Assembly: GCA_011525685.1 (NCBI GenBank) | Contig: WYBW01000065.1 | Location: forward strand, 1 to 43,814 | Reading direction: 5' to 3' | Length of the DNA: 43,814 nt | Source: Verrucomicrobiia bacterium | GTDB lineage: Bacteria; Verrucomicrobiota; Verrucomicrobiia; Limisphaerales; JADLHS01 | Part shown: one piece after another, positions 8,090-15,151 of the stretch | How the letters are laid out: each line of letters starts with the position of its first letter | Numbering within the stretch: position 1 is the first letter of the stretch | The notes under the pieces: generated by a model | What the model was told of the DNA's origin: nothing | The model's database searches: none | What the model saw: the letters and a program-made list of their open reading frames with translations, nothing else | Position numbers and translations under genes: made by a program

Positions 8090-9259
8090 TTACGGCGGCA
8101 CGGGCACGGCGTTGATCTGCATTTCCCGGTTCGTGCCCCATTGCACTCTGCCGGAAATGATGGAGTTCTGAAGGAGGGGCAACTGACTTTGGGACGGAGA
8201 CAACTGGATTTGATTTTGCGCGCTGGGCGACAGGGTGGGAGTGGCCTGGCCGCCTGCCACGACATTGGTCAGCACGACCAGGTTGCCGCTGAACACCACC
8301 GCTTGTTGCAGCGTCCGGTTGGTGCCCGTCACCTGAAAGTAATTGTTCCGCTCCTGCGCGATGCTGCCAAGGTAAGCCGAACCGTCGCTGTCAATCACCC
8401 GCAGTTGCTGGCCCGTTTGCTCGAGGTGGAACGTGGCCAGAACGGACGGCGCATCCTTTTCCGCAACCGTCGCGGGACGAGGACTGCTCGCCGGGATGGC
8501 TTGGGTGAACTTCTGCGCCACCACGCTCGTCGCCGCCGGGGCGGCCCCGTAACGCGCTTGGAACGCCGTCGCCTCGGGAACTGACGCCGGCGCGGGTGCG
8601 GGAGCAGCCGACCTGGCAGCCAGAGACAGGGTGGCCGGGTCAGTTGCTGCGGGCGCGGGTGCGGGTGGCTCGGCGGCCTGGCGCCGCACAGCCGGCGGAG
8701 GTGTGGCCGTGACGCTGCGGGTCGGTGACTCCGTCGCTGGAGCGCGCGAACCTGGCGTCACTTGCATCCGATCCTGGAACCGCACATCGCTGGCATCGGC
8801 CTGCTCCCTGTTTGCCTCCGTCGGTGACAAGGCAGTTTGGAAGGACTCCTCCGTGCGATTACGTCCGGCCGCAGGCGCGGCGGCATCGAGTTCCCGGGAA
8901 AGCGCGGCGGGCGCCGGCGGTTCGGCGATCCGCGGCGCCTCTTCGGCAGCCCGTTCCGCCGGCACCGCTTTGGCGAGGTGAGCGGTGGATTCATTCTTTT
9001 TTGTGCTTTGCAGCAACAGCGGAAGCGAGATGGCGACCAACGCCAGCGCGCAAAGCGCATAAACGAAACCGGGCCGCCAGCGGGCAAAGAACCGGGCAAC
9101 GACCGACCCCTCGCGGCCGGTTCTGGGATATTGCCGGGCCACTTCCCCCTGCAACAAACGCCGGGTGGCCGGGTGCAATTCCCGCGGTTCACCGGCTTGC
9201 GCGCGGCGCTGGGCGGCGTAATCGCGGAGCAATTTTTCGATGGGTCGTTCGTTGTCCAT
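8090..9259 (-). CDS. Probable transmembrane anti-sigma-like partner of the upstream ECF sigma factor
   Basis: The 389-residue protein has a short cytoplasmic N-terminus (residues 1-65, MDNERPIEKLLRDYAAQRRA) and one membrane span at about 69-88 (FVYALCALALVAISLPLLLQ). A long Ala/Pro/Thr-rich exported region follows, and a folded C-terminal part of about 110 residues (FHLEQTGQQLRVIDSDGSAYLG...). It starts 10 bases after the stop of an ECF sigma gene on the same strand, the usual arrangement for a sigma/anti-sigma pair. No zinc-binding HxxxCxxC anti-sigma motif is present, so the role rests on context and topology. The C-terminal part may be a sensor. Confidence 0.75.
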   Translation of the reverse strand: MDNERPIEKLLRDYAAQRRAQAGEPRELHPATRRLLQGEVARQYPRTGREGSVVARFFARWRPGFVYALCALALVAISLPLLLQSTKKNESTAHLAKAVPAERAAEEAPRIAEPPAPAALSRELDAAAPAAGRNRTEESFQTALSPTEANREQADASDVRFQDRMQVTPGSRAPATESPTRSVTATPPPAVRRQAAEPPAPAPAATDPATLSLAARSAAPAPAPASVPEATAFQARYGAAPAATSVVAQKFTQAIPASSPRPATVAEKDAPSVLATFHLEQTGQQLRVIDSDGSAYLGSIAQERNNYFQVTGTNRTLQQAVVFSGNLVVLTNVVAGGQATPTLSPSAQNQIQLSPSQSQLPLLQNSIISGRVQWGTNREMQINAVPVPP

Positions 9260-9269
9260 TTGTCGGCAT

Positions 9270-9893
9270 TCAGTTAGACGGGAAAACCCCGGTTTTCTCC
9301 CCGGAAAAGATTCTCCGGGCCACCGCCTCCAGCCGGTCGAGGCATTTGCTCAGGCGCGAACTGACGGTCTTGGGATTCAGCTTCAACGCGACGCTCAATT
9401 CCTCGTAGCTCAAATCGCCAAAGTAGCGCAATTCGATGATTTCCCGGCAGGGCGGTTCGAGTTGATCGAGAGCCACGCGGACCAGTTCGGCGCGTTCGGA
9501 GTTCAACAGCGCGTTGTCCGGCGCGGGCGCGTGGCTGGGCGGATCAATCGTCAGGCCGGTTTCCGGGTCCTCCGCGGAAAGCGACAGCGGGGACTGGCCG
9601 CCGCCGCGCTTGGCCGCGCGCTGGCGTTCGCGGTGATCACGGGCCTTGTTGGCGGCAATCCGGAACAGCCACGTCTGGAACTGGCTGTCGCCCTGGAACG
9701 AATTGAGGTTCTTGATGACCGACAGAAAAACTTCCTGGCAGATTTCCTCGACGTCCTCGTGCGAGAAATCGGACGCCAGTTGAAAGACAAAGCGACCCGC
9801 CGCCGCGTAATGCCGGTCGAACAGCTCGTCCCAAGCCTCCGCGTCACCGCGTCGGCAGCGGGCCAGCAGATCAACTTCCGGCAATGGCGTCAT
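9270..9893 (-). CDS. ECF RNA polymerase sigma factor
   Basis: The 207-residue product has sigma region 2 (about residues 20-90: LFDRHYAAAGRFVFQLASDF, EDVEEICQEVFLSVIKNL, FQTWLFRIAANKARDHRER). A variable linker rich in Ser and Pro follows, then region 4 (about 140-200: LDQLEPPCREIIELRYFGDL, SYEELSVALKLNPKTVSSRL). It should direct RNA polymerase to a small stress or envelope regulon. It is followed at 10 bases by a membrane protein that is its likely regulator. A second sigma/anti-sigma pair lies at 19150-20444, so the window holds two independent modules of this type. Confidence 0.92.
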   Translation of the reverse strand: MTPLPEVDLLARCRRGDAEAWDELFDRHYAAAGRFVFQLASDFSHEDVEEICQEVFLSVIKNLNSFQGDSQFQTWLFRIAANKARDHRERQRAAKRGGGQSPLSLSAEDPETGLTIDPPSHAPAPDNALLNSERAELVRVALDQLEPPCREIIELRYFGDLSYEELSVALKLNPKTVSSRLSKCLDRLEAVARRIFSGEKTGVFPSN

Positions 9894-10076
9894 GCGGTTG
9901 GCAGTCTATGGGAAGTGACCGCCCGCCGCCAGATTTTGCTTGAACGAGGTTGAACGATCCACGCCAACGACCTTGCCAATTCGCGCTGCGCCGCGCCTGG
10001 TAAACCGACGCAAACAACGAAGTCTTGCGCTACACCAACAACGCCGCCGGCGACCTGCTCTCGCTCACCACCCACC

Positions 10077-10125
10077 GTAGCGCCGACTTTCCAGTCGGCG
10101 ACTGGCCGGTTGGAAAACCGGCATT
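10077..10125. repeat. Dispersed palindrome, CGCCGACTTTCC family (copy 2)
   Basis: The left arm GTAGCGCCGACTTTCC is followed by an internal AGTCGGCGACTGGCCGG and the right arm TTGGAAAACCGGCATTA. It matches the copies at 3964 and 18827 in order and spacing. Confidence 0.75.
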
Positions 10126-10188
10126 ATCTCACAACCCGGTTGGCCACCTTGGCTGCCATTGAAAGTGACGGCCCATTGGAGTGGTGGC

Positions 10189-10230
10189 AGTGCTCGCGCT
10201 GCGAGCACTCCGCCCGCGCGGAGCGGGCGG
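10189..10230. repeat. Two abutting perfect hairpins
   Basis: Hairpin one (10189-10209) is AGTGCTCGC, loop GCT, GCGAGCACT. Hairpin two (10210-10230) is CCGCCCGC, loop GCGGA, GCGGGCGG. Both stems are perfect and there are no bases between them. No U-tract follows, so an intrinsic terminator is unlikely. Confidence 0.7.
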
Positions 10231-10484
10231 AACCTCGCCGTAAGGGCAGCGCCGCCGCACGCGGCAACACGGCTCGCAGCGCAAGCCGTTCCACCCCAGA
10301 GACCACCACGTTCAATCGCACCCAGCAATCTCACCAACATGGATTGCGCGAACAGTTCCATCACGTCGCTCTCTTTAACCCTGCCAGAAACCGAGGGGCG
10401 CCCAGCGTCCGCCGCCTTCCATGTTCAGTCCGCCTTGAACTCCCGGGCGATCAGTCGCTGTTATTCCCGTCTGCTCACCGCCCA

Positions 10485-10510
10485 CCGTAACGCCGACTTT
10501 CCAACCGGCG
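10485..10510. repeat. CGCCGACTTTCC family, single arm (copy 3)
   Basis: CGTAACGCCGACTTTCCAAC appears with the same CACC lead-in as copy 2, but the second arm is missing or too diverged to see. Confidence 0.6.
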
Positions 10511-11037
10511 CGCTTGCCCCGTGGAGTAAAGCTCGTGGCGAGTGCGGCGGATGCTCGGCGAAAGACTCCAGAAAGGTGTCACCCATCAGCGCGAGCGGCC
10601 ATGTGTCAGTCCCGTGTCAGTCGCGGCTATTGTAGAATCACGGCTTGACGATTGCTGCTCCGGCTGTGAGGACCGGTCGCATGGTGCGCAAACTCCGAGT
10701 GCCATATCCCCGCGCGATTTGCCTGGTGAGATGAATCGCAGAATCCGTCCGATGGGATTTCCAACGCCTGGCGCCGTTGGCACCTGCACCTGCGGGTGCT
10801 CGCCCATCTCACGGGGTGAATCGTGGAGACCGGCGCCAGCCAATTTTCCGGGATGAGGCGGATCATCGGTGTTCTCTCACAACTTTTGGCGAGGCGCGTG
10901 CCTTCAAGCCGCGGTGGATTTCACATCGCAAATCGTAGATCCCGCATTCGGTCTTCGGTCCGCACGCGGTGCGGTTCCACCGGCGGCACCAGGGATTTGG
11001 GCCTCAGTCAGGCGAGCGTTAAGAGCGGTTCATTCTG

Positions 11038-11185
11038 GCCGGGGTTCGAAGTCCGAGACACCGAAATCTGAACGCCGTCCGAAGCCGATGCCCGAACTCC
11101 GAACGGCACGGACACGCTCGGACCTCCGCGCTGCCCGGTTTTCGGATTTCAAAATTCTTTCGGCTTCCGGATGTCGGGTTTGCGC
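11038..11185. repeat. Long inverted element of CCGAAATCCGAA units (second copy)
   Basis: Units such as GAAGTCCGAG and CCGAAATCTGAA on the left face TTTTCGGATTTC and TTCGGCTTCCGGATG on the right. An ACGCTC(C/G) sequence lies in the centre, as in the element at 1135-1290, and both run into TCGAGCGGTCC on the right. The two copies share layout but are diverged in detail. Confidence 0.65.
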
Positions 11186-11245
11186 CACGCCGTTTGCCCA
11201 GTTGCATCGAGCGGTCCTCATGCGACGCTGGCGCGCGGGCGTGGA

Positions 11246-11839
11246 TCAACCGCGCACTTTGGCCAGGAAGCCCGGATCAGTGCCGGCCAGATCGGCGCGG
11301 CGTTGCCGGGCCAGCAACGCGCCATAGACGCGCACGTCGCGAATCATCATCTCCAGCCGCTGTTTGAACGGGTCGCTGACGATCCGGCCGTCCTGCACCT
11401 CCTGTCGTTCGGTGAAGGAAATGCCGTAAGGCAGCGACCAGGCGTAGCATTGGCGGGCAATGGTGCGGAGTTGATCGGTGACGGTGAGACCTTTTTCGTG
11501 CGAGGCCACCACCGTGGCGAACAGCTTGCCGGCAAACTCGCGCCAGAAATGGTCCAAAAAGTTCTTGAGCGTGCCGCTGATGCCGCCGTGATAATCGGGT
11601 GTGCCGAGAATGAAGACATCCGCGCGGTCCACCCGCGCCTGCATGGCCGGAAAGCCGTGGTGTTCCCCGGCGGTGTCCGGCTGGTAGAGGGGCAGCGGCT
11701 CCTTGTCCAGGTCGAGCACGTCCACCGAACAGCCGGCGGCACGAAGCTGATCCGCGACATGCTGGATCACGGTGCGGGTGACCGATTCGCGATGGAGACT
11801 GCCCACCACGGCCAGGACATTCAAAGGCTCGTTTGACAT
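11246..11839 (-). CDS. NADPH-dependent FMN reductase family flavoprotein
   Basis: This 197-residue flavodoxin-fold reductase transfers electrons from NAD(P)H to FMN or to acceptors such as quinones and azo compounds. It has the phosphate-binding VVGSLHRESVTRTVIQHV (residues about 10-27), a DLDKEPLPLY segment, and FILGTPDYHGGISGTLKNFL, the hallmark TPxYxGxxxGxLKNxLD of the family. FATVVASHEKG follows. The C-terminal LARQRRADLAGTDPGFLAK is an extension I cannot assign. The ATG at 11839 is chosen because homology begins at once (NVLAVVGS); the frame is open further upstream, but there it only encodes the repeat at 11873-11932. It is divergent from the monophosphatase gene. Confidence 0.88.
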   Translation of the reverse strand: MSNEPLNVLAVVGSLHRESVTRTVIQHVADQLRAAGCSVDVLDLDKEPLPLYQPDTAGEHHGFPAMQARVDRADVFILGTPDYHGGISGTLKNFLDHFWREFAGKLFATVVASHEKGLTVTDQLRTIARQCYAWSLPYGISFTERQEVQDGRIVSDPFKQRLEMMIRDVRVYGALLARQRRADLAGTDPGFLAKVRG

Positions 11840-11872
11840 GCGCGGAGAGTAGCGATTACTGGGAGACAGTCG

Positions 11873-11932
11873 AAAGGCAAAATCCGAGTATCGAACGACG
11901 AAATCCGAAAGAAATCCGAAATCCGAATTTTG
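11873..11932. repeat. Short run of GAAATCCGAA units in the divergent promoter region
   Basis: Direct units GAAATCCGAAA, GAAATCC and GAAATCCGAATTT lie between the FMN reductase and monophosphatase starts. They are the same unit as the element at 1135-1290 and the in-gene insertions at 12320 and 23734. Confidence 0.65.
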
Positions 11933-11976
11933 AACTGACGGAGTTTTCTCGCCTCGAAAGGCTCCTTTTGACCACC

Positions 11977-12813
11977 ATGTCACCAATGGAAATCGTTGAC
12001 CGGAAAAAAGCCCTTGCCGCCGCGGGGGATGCCGCGCGAGCCGTGGGCAAACTCATGCGCGCGAACTTGCGCGAAACCAAGACCGTGAACTTGTCCACGC
12101 AGCACGACATCAAGCTGGAACTGGACGTGCGGGCGCAGAGGCTGATCGAGCGGAAGTTGTCGGCGGCCTTTCCGCGCGTGGCGTTGCTGGGCGAGGAAGG
12201 TGTTTGCGGCGACAGCCACGCGGAGCATCGCTGGGTGGTGGATCCGATTGATGGCACGGTGAATTTCACTTACGGCATTCCGCACGCTTGCGTCTCGATT
12301 GCGCTGCAGGGGCGGAGACAAAAGTCCGAAGTCCGAAGCCCAAAGTCCGAGATCGTGTGCCCGGACCAATACGAAACGATTCTTGGCGTCGTTTATGACC
12401 CTTTCACGGATGAACTCTGGACGGCCATCCGCGGACGGCGGGCGCGGTTGAACGGGCGGGTGATTCACGTCAGCGACCGGCGCAAACTCGGCGAGGCTGT
12501 GGTGTCCATCGGCTTCGCCAAGAGCAAGGAGACCATCGAAACCACGCTGCCCTACTTTGGCCGGCTGGTCCGGCGGGTGCGCAAAGTCCGGATCATGGGC
12601 GCGGCGGCGCTGGCGCTGGCGTACGTGGCAAGCGGCCGTTTTGATGCCTACATTGAGCGCGGCATCAGCCTGTGGGACATCGCGGCGGGCGGCTTGATCG
12701 TGGAATGTGCAGGCGGCGAGTTCTGGCGCGAACCGATCCGGGGGGCGCACAAGTTTCGCATGATTGCCAGCAATGGCCGGCTGCGACGGCCCTTGGTGGC
12801 GCTGGGCTATTGA
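11977..12813 (+). CDS. Inositol monophosphatase family protein with a repeat-encoded insert
   Basis: A Mg2+-dependent phosphatase of the SuhB/IMPase fold. Key blocks are LLGEEGVCGD (metal-binding Glu), WVVDPIDGTVNFTYG (the DPIDGT metal site), LGVVYDPFTDELWTA and the C-terminal SLWDIAAGGLIVECAGG (WD-x-A motif). All metal ligands are present, so activity is expected. Between IALQG and ILGVVYDP the protein has an extra RRQKSEVRSPKSE stretch, encoded by the repeat at 12320-12351, in frame and without a stop. I start at ATG 11977 (278 aa); the ATG at 11986 is an alternative. The stop overlaps that of the convergent rdgB gene by 7 bases. The substrate may be inositol phosphate or a related sugar phosphate. 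Confidence 0.9.
   Translation: MSPMEIVDRKKALAAAGDAARAVGKLMRANLRETKTVNLSTQHDIKLELDVRAQRLIERKLSAAFPRVALLGEEGVCGDSHAEHRWVVDPIDGTVNFTYGIPHACVSIALQGRRQKSEVRSPKSEIVCPDQYETILGVVYDPFTDELWTAIRGRRARLNGRVIHVSDRRKLGEAVVSIGFAKSKETIETTLPYFGRLVRRVRKVRIMGAAALALAYVASGRFDAYIERGISLWDIAAGGLIVECAGGEFWREPIRGAHKFRMIASNGRLRRPLVALGY
12320..12351. repeat. GAAGTCCGAA repeat inserted in frame in the monophosphatase gene
   Basis: AAAGTCCGAAGTCCGAAGCC is followed by CAAAGTCCGAG. The segment encodes KSEVRSPKSE in the plus frame and keeps the reading frame of the enzyme. Confidence 0.75.
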
Positions 12814-13541
12814 GCCGGGGCGGACCCGCCGTGTGAAATAGCCCGGGTCGCCAACGCGAATCTCAACTGGCGGAGCGCCTTCGCCCGGTGGCTGATCTGG
12901 TTCTTGGTCGCCTCGCCCACTTCGGCGAATGTGCAGTCGCATCCGTCCGGCACAAACAACGGATCATAACCGAAGCCGCCCTGCCCGCGGGGTTCAAACA
13001 GGATTCGGCCTTCGCAGACGCCGTCGAACAATTCGGTCTGCAGCTCGAATTCGTCGGCGTAGCAAACCGGCGATGCGCTTTCCACCTGGTCCCGGGCCAC
13101 CGGCGTCAGCGCCACGACACAATGAAAGCGCGCGCGGCGCCGCTCCGGCGGCACGGCGGTCAGCAGGCGCAGCAATTTGCGGTTGTTGTCCGCGTCCGGC
13201 GAGTTGCCGGGCTGGCCCGTTGCCGCAAACCGCGCCGAGTGGACCCCGGGGGCGCCGCCCAGCGCATCCACTTCCAATCCGGAATCGTCGGCCAGGACGT
13301 AATCGGGACAAGGCGGACCGCTCAATGGCGGCGCGGTGGAAAGCCAGCGGGCCAACTCCACGGCTTTCTTGGAGGCGTTGCCCGCGAAAGTGTTCGCGTC
13401 TTCGATCACCTTCGGCGCCCCGGGAAAATCGTTCAGTGTGAGCAGCCGGAATTCATCACCCAGGATGGCGCGGATTTCGCCGACCTTGTGGGGGTTGCGC
13501 GTGGCGAGCAGAATAGTGACCGGGCCGGGGCTTGAGCTCAT
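12807..13541 (-). CDS. rdgB: dITP/XTP pyrophosphatase (non-canonical purine NTP hydrolase)
   Basis: This house-cleaning enzyme hydrolyses dITP, ITP and XTP to monophosphates, keeping deaminated purines out of nucleic acids. The 244-residue product has ILLATRNPHKVGEIR (the T/S-x-N-x-x-K-x-x-E signature), NTFAGNASKKAVELA, YVLADDSGLEVDALGGAPG (DDSGL metal site), NRKLLRLL, FEPRGQGGFGYDPLFVPDG and ISHRAKAL. All signature residues are intact. It is a little longer than the about 200-residue norm because of a linker (PPLSGPPCP) and a C-terminal tail. It converges on the monophosphatase gene, overlapping by 7 bases. Confidence 0.93.
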   Translation of the reverse strand: MSSSPGPVTILLATRNPHKVGEIRAILGDEFRLLTLNDFPGAPKVIEDANTFAGNASKKAVELARWLSTAPPLSGPPCPDYVLADDSGLEVDALGGAPGVHSARFAATGQPGNSPDADNNRKLLRLLTAVPPERRRARFHCVVALTPVARDQVESASPVCYADEFELQTELFDGVCEGRILFEPRGQGGFGYDPLFVPDGCDCTFAEVGEATKNQISHRAKALRQLRFALATRAISHGGSAPAQ

Positions 13542-13610
13542 GCTTGACCGCGCCCAGCCTAAGCCACCAACCGGCGGATTGTCACGACCTTGCCGGGTCG
13601 CTGCGGCGAT

Positions 13611-14255
13611 TCAGTTTTTTTGGTTGCGGATGCGGAGGAAGACGGTCGGCGAACCGCAGACCGCTTCCAGACGGCTGAAGCTGGTGACGTTGGTCCCGTT
13701 GGCGAAGGAATTGGTGAAGGGTGTGACCGGCGTCCAGTTGGTGGAGTTCAAGTCGCAGTTGAACTCGGGGATCGCGCTCCAGCCGTTCGTGCCGGTGGAG
13801 GTGACCACCACGGTCGGTCCGACCGCAATGTGAACAACCCGGACCGTGGGCGGCGACGGCGGGGAGACGATGGTCAACGTGCCACTCATGGCCGAGTGGT
13901 TGCCGCATTGGTAGAAGAGTTGAGCCGGGGCATCCGCGGGCACAGTGAAGGTGATGGTGCCGGACGCGGCGCCATTGTTGACCACGCCGTTATTGTAGGC
14001 GCCGGTCGAGCCGAAGCCGAGGGAGGATTTGATCCAGAACGGATGGAACGCCACGTTGCTCAACTGGAAAACATAGGTGACGCCGCGCTCCAACGTCAGC
14101 GTAGGATCGCTCTGGGTGTCAATCGTATAGTTGAGGTTGTTGCCGCCGGTCACGTTGAAGGTCTGCGCGCTGCTGATGATTGCGCTGGCGAGCAGAGTCA
14201 GGAACAGGACTGTCGAGCCCAGACAGAAGCCACGACTCATTCTTCGAGGGGGCAT
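13611..14255 (-). CDS. Exported cupredoxin (blue-copper protein) with verrucomicrobial C-terminal module
   Basis: A probable periplasmic one-electron carrier of about 214 residues. The N-terminus is a signal peptide (CLGSTVLFLTLLASAIISSA); the ATG at 14255 or the one at 14240 could start it. The cupredoxin domain shows LERGVTYVFQLSN, HPFWIKSS (first His ligand) and FYQCGNHSAMSGTLTIV. The last supplies Cys, His and Met in a CxxHxxM order, a complete type-1 copper set. After it comes a C-terminal module, NCDLNSTNWTPVTPF...VFLRIRNQ, related to the NLTNW...YYRAR endings of the neighbour at 14549. It is the last of four same-strand genes after the multiheme cytochrome, but a 293-base repeat-bearing gap separates it, so it may have its own promoter. 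Confidence 0.85.
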   Translation of the reverse strand: MPPRRMSRGFCLGSTVLFLTLLASAIISSAQTFNVTGGNNLNYTIDTQSDPTLTLERGVTYVFQLSNVAFHPFWIKSSLGFGSTGAYNNGVVNNGAASGTITFTVPADAPAQLFYQCGNHSAMSGTLTIVSPPSPPTVRVVHIAVGPTVVVTSTGTNGWSAIPEFNCDLNSTNWTPVTPFTNSFANGTNVTSFSRLEAVCGSPTVFLRIRNQKN

Positions 14256-14311
14256 TTCCCCAAACCGATGATCGCGCTTTGCATCCCGAAACGGGCCGGA
14301 GGGCAACTCAG

Positions 14312-14330
14312 CGCAGACTTCGGGTCTGCG
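14312..14330. repeat. Hairpin CGCAGAC-TTCGG-GTCTGCG
   Basis: A perfect 7-base stem in the spacer between the two cupredoxin genes. It is similar in style to the other intergenic palindromes; no U-tract is present. Confidence 0.6.
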
Positions 14331-14392
14331 GGCTCGCGGATTTCCCATCGGCAAATGTTCCGTCTTTCGGGTGCTCTCAATGTTTGTGACGC

Positions 14393-14440
14393 TTTGCCGA
14401 CTGGAAGTCGGCGATACTGCAGGTTGGGGAACCTGCGCGA
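14393..14440. repeat. Two tandem hairpins related to the CGCCGACTTTCC family (variant)
   Basis: GCCGACT-GGA-AGTCGGC is followed closely by GCAGGTT-GGGG-AACCTGC, both perfect 7-base stems. The first shares the GCCGACT/AGTCGGC core with the dispersed family at 3964 and 10077. Confidence 0.65.
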
Positions 14441-14548
14441 CGCATGGGTGGTTACCCGGGAGTTTCATGGTTTCGGAGGCGGTTGATAGGTTGAGGGTTT
14501 GGATTCTTGGGTTTGAGGTTTGACTTGTTGGGCATGGCAGGTTTTCGA

Positions 14549-15142
14549 TTACAAACCCTGACGCGCCCGGTAATAGCGCAACAGGACGCCGGGGGCGGTT
14601 GAGTCCGTGAAGTTGAACGTGTTGGCCGGCGCGAGGTTGGTGAGCAGGGGCGACCAGTTCGTCAGATTGCTGGAAACCTCCGCGATGTAGGATTGGCCGG
14701 CGATTCCCTGCAAGGTGAAGCGAAATCGGCCGTCGGGCAGCCGGGCGGGCTCGGTCAGCACCGGCGGCGGCAGGCTGACGTTGACCACCGAAACGGTGCC
14801 GGTCTGTTCGGGATGCCGGTTGGCCGGATTGATTGCCAGGACATGAGTGATGCACATGTAGGCAAAAGTGCCCACGTTGGTGAAGGTCAGGGAGAAGGTC
14901 CGGGTGGTGTTGTTCAACGGCCCGCTGGCCCAAGGAAACGAGGCGTTCGTGCTGGTGGAATCGTGGACCACCGTGGCCGCCGTGGTATTCGTCCAGAGCA
15001 CCGTGTCTCCCACGTTGATGGTCAGGTTCGTGGGATTGAAGAAATAATTGCCGATCAGGACGAGGTTGGTGGCGGCCGACAGCGACGCCGCGCCGAGCAA
15101 CAGCGCGGCGCCGACGGAGAGGAACAGGTTTCTTTGCTTCAT
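14549..15142 (-). CDS. Exported plastocyanin-like cupredoxin with Gln at the axial position
   Basis: A 197-residue protein with a clear signal peptide (MKQRNLFLSVGAALLLGAAS...LSAA). The copper domain reads FFNPTNLTINVGDTVLWTN, VVHDSTS (His ligand), FTNVGTFAYMCITHV (Cys and His ligands) and HPEQTGTVSVV. In plastocyanin/amicyanin-type proteins the residue at the Q of HPEQTG is usually the axial Met, so this is a stellacyanin-like Gln site by inference. A C-terminal module (SSNLTNWSPLLTNLAPAN...LRYYRARQGL) follows. It starts 9 bases after the stop of the heme-barrel gene, so the two should be cotranscribed. Role: probably a periplasmic or outer-membrane-associated electron carrier for the cytochrome conduit. 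Confidence 0.87.
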   Translation of the reverse strand: MKQRNLFLSVGAALLLGAASLSAATNLVLIGNYFFNPTNLTINVGDTVLWTNTTAATVVHDSTSTNASFPWASGPLNNTTRTFSLTFTNVGTFAYMCITHVLAINPANRHPEQTGTVSVVNVSLPPPVLTEPARLPDGRFRFTLQGIAGQSYIAEVSSNLTNWSPLLTNLAPANTFNFTDSTAPGVLLRYYRARQGL

Positions 15143-15151
15143 GGTGTTGGC

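Larger units (their letters stand above)
9894..11245. other. 1.35 kb without a recognisable gene, rich in repeats
   Basis: No frame here gives a recognisable protein. A short open stretch at about 10005-10070 reads NNEVLRYTNNAAGDLLSLTT, which resembles an RHS/YD-repeat fragment and may be gene debris. The rest holds palindromes (10077-10125, 10189-10230, 10485-10510) and a GAAATCCGAA-type element (11038-11185). Confidence 0.6.

Noticed and set aside
13611..14933. A single 440-codon minus-strand protein covering the first cupredoxin and the repeat spacer
   Set aside because: The upstream half overlaps the second cupredoxin gene in another frame and translates repeats; a signal peptide sits after the ATG at 14255 or 14240.
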